This document shows positions 44,856 to 54,800 of a DNA stretch of 64,000 nucleotides, in pieces. The translations under genes were made by a program, and so were the position numbers. The stretch is taken from NCBI GenBank assembly GCA_012719125.1, contig JAAYAY010000061.1:80872-144871 (forward strand). The letters run 5' to 3'. This stretch comes from Planctomycetaceae bacterium. Lineage in GTDB: Bacteria > Planctomycetota > Planctomycetia > Pirellulales > Thermoguttaceae. The notes beneath the pieces are model-generated. The model ran no database searches and was not told the origin of the DNA. It saw only the letters and a list, made by a program, of their open reading frames with translations. The stretch's first letter is position 1; each line of letters starts with the position of its first letter.

Positions 44856-44911
44856 GCCGGCGGCAGGGAAAAGGACTGCCGGCCAGACCCGTAACTCAGG
44901 CTGGATGACCT

Positions 44912-45730
44912 GTGACTGATACTGCACGAACCTACGTCGGCCTGGACATGGAGGCCTGCGAAGCCGTTTCGACGTCCTTGGGCACGGCGGTCGTCGTTAC
45001 CTCGCGTGCTCCGGGCAAGGAGACCGGCAATGAGGATGCAGCCGCGATCCTCCCTGCCGGCCCCGATTCCCTGGTGCTTGCGGTCACCGACGGGTTGGGG
45101 GGCGGACCCTCCGGCGAGATTGCGTCGAATATCGCCCTGCAAAGTCTGGCCGACGCGGTCGAACGCGCCCTTCTGGGAGATATCCTGCTGCGTGCGGCGA
45201 TCCTCGACGGCTGCGAAACGGCAAACCGGACGATCCTCCAACTGAGCAAGGGCTCGGCAACCACCCTGGCGGCGGTGGAGATCCAAGGCCGAACGGTGCG
45301 GCCCTACCACGTGGGCGATTCCACGATCCTCGTCGTGGGGCAGCGCGGGAAGGTCAAGTTGCTCACGACCTCCCATTCCCCGGTCGGTTTTGCCGTCGAA
45401 GCAGGGATGCTGGACGAGCAGGAGGCCATGTTTCACGACGACCGGCATATCGTATCGAACGTCGTGGGATGTCCCGCCATGAAGATCGAACTGGGGCCCG
45501 TCGTCGAACTGGCTCCGCACGACACCCTGCTCCTGGCAAGCGACGGCCTGTTCGACAACCTGCACCTCGACGAGATCATCGAACGAATCCGTAAAGGCCC
45601 TCTGGCCAGGTGCGCCGAGCGGCTGCGTGCCGACGCGCGACAACGCATGATCGCCCAAGAACCCGGCAAACCGAGCAAGCCCGACGATCTGACGTTGATT
45701 GCCTTTCGCCAGTCGCCGCCGCAAGACTGA
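44912..45730 (+). CDS. PP2C-family protein phosphatase
   Basis: A 272-residue PPM-type phosphatase. Metal ligands are in ETGNEDAAAI and VTDGLGGGPSGE (residues 34-75), with LLASDGLFDN near 209 and DDLTLI at the end. The substrate is likely the kinase encoded just upstream or its targets. The start is GTG. A kinase beside its phosphatase is a standard reversible switch. It ends 16 bases before the convergent DUF4058 gene. Confidence 0.85.
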   Translation: MTDTARTYVGLDMEACEAVSTSLGTAVVVTSRAPGKETGNEDAAAILPAGPDSLVLAVTDGLGGGPSGEIASNIALQSLADAVERALLGDILLRAAILDGCETANRTILQLSKGSATTLAAVEIQGRTVRPYHVGDSTILVVGQRGKVKLLTTSHSPVGFAVEAGMLDEQEAMFHDDRHIVSNVVGCPAMKIELGPVVELAPHDTLLLASDGLFDNLHLDEIIERIRKGPLARCAERLRADARQRMIAQEPGKPSKPDDLTLIAFRQSPPQD

Positions 45731-45745
45731 CGGGGCATGTCCCGG

Positions 45746-46576
45746 TCATTGCGTCCAACCGTTCAGACAGTCGGCCAGCCAAGCGGCCAGATCCGGACGG
45801 AGGGGCGGATCGGGAGCGGCGCCGTAGTCGACTGCGCCTCGCGCGTAGGGACCGCCGTCGTACGCCCGGCGAAACACATACTGAATGTCCAGCGGCACTT
45901 CCGCTTCGCCCTTGCGCAAGGGGACGGGGATACAGGGGAGCGAGTCCTCCAGGCGAACGGGGAATAACTCGAAATCGAGTTCCGCCCCACGTAGCCACGC
46001 ACGGTCTACGGCAATCACATAGTCGGGCCGAGGCTCCAATTGGCTGGTCAATTCGACGATCGCCGGCCCCCCGACCAACGGCTCGCCTCCGCGCAGCAGA
46101 TCCAACTCGATCAGCGACGTGTCGCTGCTCAGAATCTCCTGCTGCTTCGCCTCGTAGGCCCGGCGGTCGGGGCCGGGGCGCTTGTTCGTCGGACTGACGA
46201 TCTCGATCAGCGTCACCAGCGCATGGCCCCGCGATACATCGCGAATCTCGACGAAATGGTGGCGCAGCGGCTCGTTGGGAACCTTCATGCGGACCGAGGG
46301 CGAAACGTCGGCTCGCGGCTCGTCGAGCACGGCCACCCCGGCATGTCGAGAAGCCGGCACTCGCGGTTTGACCACAGCGACGTCAGGGACGATTCGCCGC
46401 GAGGGTTCGTCCCCAACGATCCCCACCTCCGGCCGCATTTCAAGCCGTGCGTAGTAGGGGCGAGGGAGCGTGTGGTTCAGTACGATACTGATTTCGCCAG
46501 CCAGCCGGTCAAGAAAATCCGGCCAGATGTCTGGAGTTTCCAGGTAGGGATCCATTCCAGGAAAAGGGGAAGGCAT
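45746..46576 (-). CDS. DUF4058 family protein
   Basis: A 276-residue protein that opens with PSPFPGMDPYLETPDIWPDF, the hallmark of DUF4058, a family of unknown function common in cyanobacteria and planctomycetes. An acidic strand RPYYARLEMRP, then HFVEIRDVSRGHALVTLIEI and VELDLLRGGEPL, suggest a nuclease-like (PD-(D/E)xK/Uma2-like) core, which is an inference. The start at 46576 is fixed by the family N-terminus. It is the last of four leftward genes and 101 bases after the ATP-grasp gene. Confidence 0.8.
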   Translation of the reverse strand: MPSPFPGMDPYLETPDIWPDFLDRLAGEISIVLNHTLPRPYYARLEMRPEVGIVGDEPSRRIVPDVAVVKPRVPASRHAGVAVLDEPRADVSPSVRMKVPNEPLRHHFVEIRDVSRGHALVTLIEIVSPTNKRPGPDRRAYEAKQQEILSSDTSLIELDLLRGGEPLVGGPAIVELTSQLEPRPDYVIAVDRAWLRGAELDFELFPVRLEDSLPCIPVPLRKGEAEVPLDIQYVFRRAYDGGPYARGAVDYGAAPDPPLRPDLAAWLADCLNGWTQ

Positions 46577-46677
46577 GATTTGGCTCCCGAGGCGTCTTGG
46601 CTCCAACACGATTGTACCGCCATCGTACCTCGTCATTCCAGTGGGCAACCGAGGGTACCAGAAGGTGGCGCAAGCGT

Positions 46678-47703
46678 TTACCCGCGCCAGGCGGCCTTAT
46701 AACTGAGCCCCAGATTGAGAATGCGCTGAAGCAGCATCTCGTAGGAGATACCCACCCGCTCCGCACTCTCGGCGAAATCCTCGCCGTATTCCAGGTTGGG
46801 GTTCGGATTGGCCTCCAGAAGATAGACCTGGCCGTCTTCGCCCAAACGCAGATCCATCCGGGCATACCCGCTGAGGGACAGGCAGCGGTAGACTCGCTTG
46901 CAGATGCTGGTGATCTGCCGGTCGACGCCGGGCGGCAGGTGCCTCGCGGGTCCCGTCTTGATGCCCAGCGCCTTCTGCGTCTTGGCGTCCCACTTCACCC
47001 GGCGAGTGGCGATCCGGGCCATTCCTTCCGGCATTCTCGTGAACCGCATTTCCCAGATCGGAAAGGCCGTCAGACGCTGATTCCCGATCAAACTCACGTA
47101 CAGTTCACGCCCTTCGATGTACTCTTCGGCCAGTGCGTCGGTGCGCACGTGTTCGTGGACATAAGCGACCTGATCGGCCAACTGGTTCTCATTGCGAACG
47201 ATCGACTTCTGGGAGATGCCCATGGAGGCCTCCTCGTTGACCGATTTGATCATCAGCGGGAAACCTAGCCGTTGCGGACGGCGGACGCTCTTACCCCTCT
47301 CGAAGACGATGAACTTCGGGGTCCGGATCCGATGGTAGGAGAGGATCTGCTTGCACAGCGCCTTGTCGTGGGAGAGCATGAGCCCGCGAGGATTGCAGCC
47401 CGTATAGGGCTGCTTGATCAATTCCAGATAGCTCACCACGTGCTGATCGTAGACGGCCACCCCGTGGAACTCCTCCACCAGGTTGAAGGCGATGTGGGGC
47501 TTGTGCTTGCGGATCGCTCGGCGCACGAGCCCCAGGTCGTCGCTGACCCCGAGAGGGAAGACGTCGTGGCCCAGGGCTTCAAGCCCGGCGCAGACGTCGT
47601 ATTCCGACTTCCAATCGGCAATCTCTTCGTCGGAGAGACCTCTGATCGTATCGGGGGGTACCAGGTCCTCGTGCATCAGAACGAGGATTCGGAGTTTCTT
47701 CAT
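46678..47703 (-). CDS. ATP-grasp carboxylate-amine ligase
   Basis: A 341-residue ATP-grasp enzyme related to D-Ala-D-Ala ligase and RimK. The preATP part (RILVLMHEDLVPP, then HIAFNLVEEFHGVAVYDQHVV) is followed by TGCNPRGLMLSHDKALCKQI. ATP/Mg motifs are FPLMIKSVNEEASMGIS near residue 163, EEYIEGRELYVSLIG near 200, ARMDLRLGEDGQVYLLEANP near 285 and the Asn-x-Asn-Pro. It would ligate a carboxylate to an amine, probably in a peptide. The ATG has GGGTTCA repeats where a ribosome site should be. It lies 142 bases after a metallopeptidase gene. Confidence 0.85.
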   Translation of the reverse strand: MKKLRILVLMHEDLVPPDTIRGLSDEEIADWKSEYDVCAGLEALGHDVFPLGVSDDLGLVRRAIRKHKPHIAFNLVEEFHGVAVYDQHVVSYLELIKQPYTGCNPRGLMLSHDKALCKQILSYHRIRTPKFIVFERGKSVRRPQRLGFPLMIKSVNEEASMGISQKSIVRNENQLADQVAYVHEHVRTDALAEEYIEGRELYVSLIGNQRLTAFPIWEMRFTRMPEGMARIATRRVKWDAKTQKALGIKTGPARHLPPGVDRQITSICKRVYRCLSLSGYARMDLRLGEDGQVYLLEANPNPNLEYGEDFAESAERVGISYEMLLQRILNLGLSYKAAWRG

Positions 47704-47707
47704 GGAA

Positions 47708-47731
47708 GGGTTCAGAGTTCAGGGTTCAGGT
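47708..47731. repeat. GGGTTCA heptamer repeats, copy 6
   Basis: GGGTTCAGAGTTCAGGGTTCAGG lies five bases before the ATG of the leftward ATP-grasp gene, in the same relation as in the phage-type block 26 kb away. Confidence 0.7.
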
Positions 47732-47845
47732 CCCAGACGCCGGACTCCAGGGTCTTGCAGCGCGACACGTTCTCCGCAGCAGCACTGGTACCTCTTTTTC
47801 GCTGCTGCGAGATTCGCCCTATCAGCCCGCCGACGAAGTCAGGTC

Positions 47846-48916
47846 CTACAAAGCCACGCGATGGTGGCCGGCATGTAGGTAGTTCATGGTTTGGACGGTC
47901 AACATCACCAGCATATCGCGCCGGACGGCATCCTCGCTACGGTCGACGCGGAGTCTCATCTTTCGACAACTGTCGATCATCTCGCCCAGGACCTGGTCGA
48001 TCGTGTACTGATACTCCCCCGTCCAGTGGGCAACGAGCCGGCGCAACTCCGGGCGGATTCTCCGCAAATAGCTTGCCGCGGCGGGAAGATCGGTCTGGTC
48101 GGGCTCGCCGGAGAAGACCCGGCGCAGGTCGCGGTCGTGGAAGTTGGGATGGTCCAGCCCGTAACGGCCCCGCTTCTCCCGATAGTGCTCACCCAGCGTC
48201 TTCTTCATGTCGCGCAATCCGGCCACGTGCTGGCGACAGGTGTTGCTGGGCCTCGCACCGATCAGTCCCTTTATGGTCCGGTCGACATATTCCAGCTTCT
48301 TCAAGGCCGGCCAACCGCGATATTGGGTCCTCCAACCGGACCGCGGCTTGAGCCAGACGGCAAAGGTTTCGGCGAAATCCTCCGCCGGATGGCTTTGGGC
48401 ATACCAGGAATCGAGATGGACGACGTAGCTCCGGCTGTAGGGCCGCGGACTGTAATAATCAGGGTAGGGCTCAGAGTACTTGCCGAAGGTCTCTCGCCAC
48501 TGGCGGCGCCGGTGCAGCCCGTAGGCCGTATCCAGCGCGTGACCGGCCTCATGCCGCAGGATCTGCATACACCACTCTTCCGTTCCACCTTCCACTTCCA
48601 GCACCTGCCGGCGTTCGAGCCGCGCCAACCGTGGATGCGCCAAATAGAACGGGATGGCCACGCCGGGCACTCCGTCGGGCGAGAACCACTCGTCAGACAA
48701 CCAGAAATGGGGCCGAAAAGAGACGTGCCGCTGCTCTAACTCCTGGTAGAGCTTATAGATACGTCGTTCGAGCGGCGTCCCCTCGATACGCAGCTTCAGG
48801 TCGCACATGCGGACTTGCAGCAACTCGGCGTCCGAGAATTCGGCCCAGTGCAGCTTCTGCCCGTTCAGGCTGATGGCATGTTTGGCGATGCGATATCTTT
48901 TCGCGCGACGCGGCAT
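47846..48916 (-). CDS. Zinc metallopeptidase-like protein paired with the ATP-grasp ligase
   Basis: A 356-residue protein with a gluzincin/zincin motif RHEAGHALDTAYG (H122, E123, H126). The third ligand is probably the Glu in HPAEDFAETFAVWL, about 54 residues later. No signal peptide is seen, so it acts inside the cell. The basic opening PRRAKRYRIAKHA fixes the start at 48916. Downstream 142 bases away is an ATP-grasp ligase, so the pair may join and cut the same peptide bond type. The family is known as putative zinc-binding metallopeptidase; substrate unknown. Confidence 0.78.
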   Translation of the reverse strand: MPRRAKRYRIAKHAISLNGQKLHWAEFSDAELLQVRMCDLKLRIEGTPLERRIYKLYQELEQRHVSFRPHFWLSDEWFSPDGVPGVAIPFYLAHPRLARLERRQVLEVEGGTEEWCMQILRHEAGHALDTAYGLHRRRQWRETFGKYSEPYPDYYSPRPYSRSYVVHLDSWYAQSHPAEDFAETFAVWLKPRSGWRTQYRGWPALKKLEYVDRTIKGLIGARPSNTCRQHVAGLRDMKKTLGEHYREKRGRYGLDHPNFHDRDLRRVFSGEPDQTDLPAAASYLRRIRPELRRLVAHWTGEYQYTIDQVLGEMIDSCRKMRLRVDRSEDAVRRDMLVMLTVQTMNYLHAGHHRVAL

Positions 48917-49175
48917 CTTGAACCGGGCACCCCTTGCTTCGACTGACGAGTATCGTCCCAACTCACCCGAGAGAATTGGAACTGTTCCCTGGGCACAACC
49001 TGCAGTGCCTCTCAGCTTCCCACATACAGATGTCTGTCGTACGGTGCGTGTCCCTAATGGAGTATACCGTGTGATTTGGATTCGTTCCAGGTGATTTCGG
49101 GTTGTTGTTTGGTCGCCAACCCATATCGAAGGCGTCCCGTTGCTAATCATCCTGATAAAATCGCATCTGCGAAGG

Positions 49176-49625
49176 CTACCTGCGCGACCGCCGGAGCAGG
49201 AGCGCTACCAGCCAAATGAGCGCCTCGCCGAAGAAGAGCAACACCACCGTCGTGACGATCATGAACATCAGACTGTAGGCCGCCAGCAGGAACCAGAGGA
49301 CCGGGTCCAGGTCTTCGGCCGACTTCTGAATCGCCAGCAGGACGCAGCGGATCCCTCCCAGGTAGACGGCAAAGGGGATGAACAGCAGCAGTGCCGTGGC
49401 CATCCCGAACTGCCTCTCCGGACCGGCTCGTCCGACCAGTCGCACGCAAAGGACTCCGATCGCCGCCAGCACCACCAGCGTGCAACCGGCAACCACGCCG
49501 GCCGTCACGGCGACGGGCGTGCCGGTGATATGGCTGAACAGGGCCGTAAGCAGGCCCAGATAGGCCGGTCCGACGATCAGGCTGATCGCTCGCTGCCGGA
49601 AACGGGGCGCAAACGGGCTTGGCAC
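49176..49625 (-). CDS. Four-helix membrane protein, unknown
   Basis: About 149 residues from a GTG at 49625, with AGAGG eight bases upstream (a TTG at 49664 is an alternative). Four hydrophobic segments: ISLIVGPAYLGLLTALF, VTAGVVAGCTLVVLAAIGVL, TALLLFIPFAVYLGGI and the long LWFLLAAYSLMFMIVTTVVL. It ends in a basic tail (LLRRSRR). No family recognised. It lies 259 bases upstream of the metallopeptidase on the same strand and may or may not belong with it. Confidence 0.6.
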   Translation of the reverse strand: MPSPFAPRFRQRAISLIVGPAYLGLLTALFSHITGTPVAVTAGVVAGCTLVVLAAIGVLCVRLVGRAGPERQFGMATALLLFIPFAVYLGGIRCVLLAIQKSAEDLDPVLWFLLAAYSLMFMIVTTVVLLFFGEALIWLVALLLRRSRR

Positions 49626-49890
49626 GTGAAAAACCTCTGGATGGGAACCGCAGTCTGGCCTCAAGACACGTATCAGAGTACCGCAGATCGGAGTCCAAAG
49701 GGAGACACCGGCCGGATTGCGGAATCGCTTGGTTTCCTCAACCTACGGCCAATGATATCGGGTTCGCAACGGAGCCTCTCAAACACCGCGGTTTCCATCG
49801 CGAAGCCCACGAGGAATCCGACCCCGTCAGCCGGAACGGTCGTAGCTTGCCTTGCTGTGCCCGGGCAGCTCGATGATTGTCAAGTGAGTG

Positions 49891-50484
49891 CTACCGCTTG
49901 CTGGCCACTTTCTGCGGTTGAAGAAGATCGTACATCGCCTTGGCCTCTTCCTCCGTCGCAAAGGCCAGATAACACCAGTTCTTCGCGGCGACGGCTCTCT
50001 GCCGCAGTACCTTCCCGTTGGCCGCCGGTCGTAGTTGCGATGCAGCCGCATTCCCGGCGCAATAGTAGTATTCGAAAAGCAGCATCGCGGCGCTCCTGCG
50101 ACCTTGTGTCATCCTGACCGCACTGTTCTGCCTCGCCTGCCACCCGTAAGTTGTTGTTACGGTATCGCCGGACACGTAACGTGATTTCTTAGCCCCCATA
50201 GCAGAATCCGTGAACACGATCACGTACCAGGTGCTCTTGTCAGCAGGATTGACCTTCGAGGTGAAGCGGGTCTTGAGTTCCTTCTCAAAGCCCCTGACAA
50301 CCTTCTCCTGGGCGACTGTGAGTCTTGGCTGTCCAAGCCCGGGGGCTTGCGCAAAGGTCCGGCTGGGAACAAGAACCGCGATCAGAACCGCGGCTGCAGC
50401 CAGTGGCGGGAGGACAAGAGGCGGCAACGCCGGGTAGCGAGACTGCCTGATAGATGGACACAAACGCAGGGCTTCGACGTTCAT
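49891..50484 (-). CDS. Exported protein, unknown
   Basis: A 197-residue protein. A hydrophobic stretch PLVLPPLAAAAVLIAVLVPS, then TFAQA, forms a signal peptide. The mature part has a helical opening (LTVAQEKVVRGFEKELKTRF) and a beta-rich centre. No domain is recognised. The start at 50484 is set by a strong GGAGGGAGAAAG ribosome site. It is divergent from the ECF-like sigma factor gene 199 bases away, so they may share a control region. Confidence 0.6.
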   Translation of the reverse strand: MNVEALRLCPSIRQSRYPALPPLVLPPLAAAAVLIAVLVPSRTFAQAPGLGQPRLTVAQEKVVRGFEKELKTRFTSKVNPADKSTWYVIVFTDSAMGAKKSRYVSGDTVTTTYGWQARQNSAVRMTQGRRSAAMLLFEYYYCAGNAAASQLRPAANGKVLRQRAVAAKNWCYLAFATEEEAKAMYDLLQPQKVASKR

Positions 50485-50683
50485 ACTTTCTCCCTCCTCT
50501 TCTGAACAGCAGCTGCCACGCCATCTCACTACCTCCATGTTCGTGGTCCGCTTTCGAAATGGGGAAAACTCGCAGATCTCTTCCCGCGTCCCGCCATTTC
50601 TGCGTTGCACCTACCCCCAATTGGAACTACAATCGTCGCTGAGCCGGGTTCGAAGGCCCTTCTCCTGGAGCCTCTTCCGTTCA

Positions 50684-51418
50684 ATGGACAATCGAAGCAA
50701 CTACGAACCCTTTCCCACGACCATGTGGAGCCTCGTCAAACCGCCCGAGGAGGGCGACGAGGAGCAACATCGGGCGACTATGGAGCGGCTGGCTGCAGGC
50801 TACTGGAGGCCGGTCTACTGTTTCATCCGCAGCAGAGGCTATTCAGCCAGCCGTGCGGAGGACCTTACCCAGGAGTTCTTTCTGCAACTCTTGGATCGAG
50901 ATTGGATCCGCCGAGCTGATCGCCAACGCGGACGCTTTCGAACCTTCCTCCTCACGATTCTGGTTCGTTTTCTCAGCGATCAAGGGCCGAACCGAGCCCC
51001 GCGCCAACGACAGTTCGACACCCGCATGGTGCCGATCTCATCGCTCATCCGCGACGGAGACCGGCACTTCGAACCCTCGGATTCGCAGACGCCCGAACAC
51101 GTTTTCATGCGTCAGTGGGCGAAAGCGGTCGTCGCAACCACGTGTCGGCGTCTCGAGACATGGTGCCGAGAGCGGGGGAAATCGCAATGGCATGACGTCT
51201 TTCAGCTTCTGCGTTTTCCTGATCCGGGAAGACCGCGGCCCACTCAAGAGGCGATTGCCGAGCAACTCGGTATTTCTCGCGATCAGGTCCGATATGCCGC
51301 AGCGGAAACCTCATCGCAGTTTGCCGAACTCCTGCGTCAGGAAATCGCCGGCCAAGTCGAATCCGGGCTGGACATCGAGCAGGAGCTTTGCGACCTGCAA
51401 ACGGTCCTCGCGGAATAG
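50684..51418 (+). CDS. ECF-like RNA polymerase sigma factor
   Basis: A 244-residue ECF-type sigma factor. Region 2 has WRPVYCFIRSRGYSASRAED, then LTQEFFLQLLD and WIRRADRQRGRFRTFLL, and region 4 has PTQEAIAEQLGISRDQVRYA. The opening PTTMWSLV is typical of the long planctomycete branch of ECF factors linked to protein kinases. No anti-sigma gene adjoins. A kinase with FGE and WD40 domains starts 389 bases downstream on the same strand, so the factor is probably controlled by phosphorylation or by that kinase's signal. Confidence 0.85.
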   Translation: MDNRSNYEPFPTTMWSLVKPPEEGDEEQHRATMERLAAGYWRPVYCFIRSRGYSASRAEDLTQEFFLQLLDRDWIRRADRQRGRFRTFLLTILVRFLSDQGPNRAPRQRQFDTRMVPISSLIRDGDRHFEPSDSQTPEHVFMRQWAKAVVATTCRRLETWCRERGKSQWHDVFQLLRFPDPGRPRPTQEAIAEQLGISRDQVRYAAAETSSQFAELLRQEIAGQVESGLDIEQELCDLQTVLAE

Positions 51419-51681
51419 CTGTGGAACTTGCCGCCGGGTCTGCCTTCCGTTCGTGATAGGCACGCCCGGTGGCTGGAAATCGGCTTGCGACAGACTGACC
51501 CAGGTGAAGGTCGACGAGATTTCAGGTAACTCTGTACGGCATTCCCCAAACCCTGATTTCTTCCCGAATACAGTGGTGACGTGAGTCGATCTGCTGGACG
51601 AAAAGGGGCCGAATTCCAGGAACTAAGGGGGGAAGACCGTGCCGGCAAAATCTCCAACACCAGACCGCTGCGACGGACTAG

Positions 51682-51709
51682 TTGTTCCCCCCAACGGTTG
51701 TGGTACAAT
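51682..51709 (+). promoter_or_regulatory. Possible extended -10 promoter of the large kinase gene
   Basis: TTGTTC (51682-51687), 16 bases, TACAAT (51704-51709) with TG one base before it. The kinase starts 98 bases downstream. The -35 match is poor. Confidence 0.4.
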
Positions 51710-51806
51710 CGGTCCCCACGGTGACACCTGCTGCGGCAGGGCCGTGGAGACCCGCGGTCCGGCCAGGACCGGCAGAGATTTGGCTCCAAATGGGGGGAGC
51801 CGTTTG

Positions 51807-54800
51807 ATGAAGCGTCTCAGGATCCAGTGTCCCAACTGCGGAAAAGCTTATGAGATCGCCGACGAGAGCCTTGGGGCCCGGGCGGTCTGCAAACACTGTC
51901 AGCAGACGTTCACGATCAGCCTCGATCAAACGCTCAAACCGCAGTCCGGCCCCCAACCGGCGCCTTCTCCAAACCCCACGGAATCCGACAGCAGTGGCCC
52001 CCGAAAAGGTAAGAGGATCGGGCACTACAAGCTCAAAGAAAAGCTCGGCGCCGGGGCCATGGGCGAGGTTTGGAGAGCCCGCGATCTCCGCCTGGCCCGC
52101 GACGTGGCGATCAAGTTCCTGCCCGGCGTTTACGCCAGCGGCGACGAACGGCTCAGACGGTTTATGATCGAGGCGCGTGCGGCGGCCCGGCTCGATCACA
52201 CGAACGCGGTGACGATCTACGAGATCAGCGAGGAGAAAGGCGTTGTCTACATCGTCATGCAGTACGTGGCGGGCGCGTCTCTCGACAAGGTTGTGGCGAA
52301 ACAGGAGCGGATGGACTGGCGGGATGCCACGCGGGCCGTTCTTGACGCCGCTGCCGGCCTCGGTGCCGCACACAAGCAGGGGATCGTCCATCGCGACGTG
52401 AAGCCGGCCAATCTTCTCCGCGATGCGGAGGGTGTCACTCGCGTGGCCGATTTCGGTCTGGCGAAGGCCCTGGCCGGTACGCAGCAGATCAGCCGGGAGG
52501 GTGCCATTCTGGGCACGCCCGCCTTCATGGCGCCGGAGCAGTGGATCAATCGGGGTATCGACCACCGCAGCGACCTCTACTCGCTGGTCTGCACTTACTA
52601 CTACCTGCTGACGGGCGAAACGCCTTTCGAAGCGCCCGAGATGATCGCGCTTCGTTATCAGCATGCGGAAGTGCCGCTGCCCGACCCTCGCGAGTACGCG
52701 GCCAATCTGCCGGACGGCGCGTGCCGCATCCTCATCCGCGGCACCCAAAAGCCCCAGGCCGACCGGTACCAGACGGCCGACGAGTTGATCGAAGCCCTCA
52801 AGGCCGTCCTGGAGACGCCTCAGGAGTCGATGTTCTCCGGCACGCCGTGGGAGCAACTGATTCTCCAGGTGAGCGCCTCTGAATATCCAACCCTGGCGGA
52901 TGAGCCGCTGGCTTTGTTAAGAAGTTCCCAGGCCCAGCGAGTTCTGAAGCGGATGCGTTCGAAGCCGCCCACGATCAAGTGGATTGCCGCCGGCCTGATC
53001 GGCTTCTTCGCGTTTCTTTGTCTGGGCGTGATTCTTTACGTCTCCACCGACTATGGGACGGTGAAGATCGAACTGCCGTACGACGACCCCGGAATCGTGG
53101 TCAAGGTCGACGACAATGAGATCGATATCGCCGGTCTAGGGGAGCCGCTCAAGTTCAAGGTGGGAGAGCATGGGCTGGAGGTAGCGTCGGAGAAGTACAC
53201 ATTCCAAGGGCCCCGGTCGTTTCGAGTGAAACGCGGGGCGAATGACCCATTAGTGGTGACGTTGGTGCCGAAGAAGGGGGCAGGCAGCGTTGCGCAGGTT
53301 GAGAAGAGCGAGTTGAAGAGGATAGCGTCGTCATCGGAGGAACCAGCCTTGTCGGGGGGAACTGCAACTGCGCCGCTGGTCGTTGCAGGTGCGGGGATCA
53401 AGAATGCGCCCGCGCAGGTGGACCAACCGTCTGGTTCATCGCGTTCTGAATCAGGACAATCGCATCCCCCATTAGCTATTGCCCCGTTCGATGCCGATCA
53501 GGCCGCGCGATACCAGCAGGAATGGGCAAAGTATCTCGGAATGCCGGTCCAACTGGAGACCTCAATCGGGATGAAACTCGTCCTCATTCCGCCGGGCGAG
53601 TTCACCATGGGATCCGCAGGCCCCGGAAGCGACGGCAACGAACGACCCGAACATAAGGTGGGGATCAGTCGTGCCTTTCTGATGGGGGCTCATGAGGTCA
53701 CCGTTGGTCAATTTCGCAGGTTTGTGGAAGACGCCCGGTATCGTACTTCTGCAGAAGAAAGCCCCCAAGGTGGTGTCGTCCTGCTTGACGGGAACCGTCG
53801 CGAGGAACATCGGAAGGATTGTAGTTGGCAGGCTCCTGGTTTCGCGCAAGACGACGATCATCCCGTGGTCCAGGTGAGTTGGATTGATGCTGTGGCTTTC
53901 TGTGAATGGCTCGCGCGAAAAGAAGGCACAAAATACCGCCTTCCAACCGATGCCGAAGCCGAGTACGCATGCCGCGCCGGGACGGTCACGAGGCACCCCT
54001 TTGGGGACAGCGTGGATAATCTGCACAAGATAGCCAATCTGGCCGATCAGTCACTCGTTAAGCATTTGGGGCCGGTCAAGCATGCGGCTCCTTGGACCGA
54101 CGGATTTCCATTCACGTCGCCCACGGGGAGCTTCCCCGAAAATGCTTTCGGACTGCACGACCTGCTCGGCAACGTCTGCGAATGGTGCGCCGATTGGTTT
54201 GGACCGTACTCGGCGGAGTTCCAGGTGGATCCACAGGGACCTCGGACTGGCGTTCAGCGAGTGATCCGCGGCGGAGGGTACTTCCTGCCGTCGGAACGAT
54301 TTGCCAGCTGCAATCGCGGATTCAACGGACCGGCCACGGCGTTCTACCATACCGGTTTTCGTGTCGTCTGCGAGATCCCTGTTGAAGCCCTTCCTACTCG
54401 TCAATCCGTCGGCGAGGTTAGCTCGAGTCCCGGCGCGATTCTCTGGAAAGACGATTTTGGTGAAGATCGATTGGCAGACTATCGCCAGGAACTACCCTCC
54501 AAACCTGAGAACTGGACTGTCCAGGGAGGAGTACTGCGTCACAACGTACAACCGAGAGACAAGAGCGGGGACGCCTTGCTGCTTCCGTTCCCGATTGTTG
54601 GAGACGTGATCGTTGAGTACCGCGTGATCCCATGCGGAGAAGATATTTCCGACGCAAACTTTCGCGTTCATGATCTAACCTTTGTGTATGGCGGTAACGG
54701 CAACCGTCAGTCCTGGATCGGCCAAGGTGCACTCTATGAGACGAAGGGGCAACGGTTTAGTGCCTCCATACCAATAGACAGGCCAACAAGCGTGCAAGTT

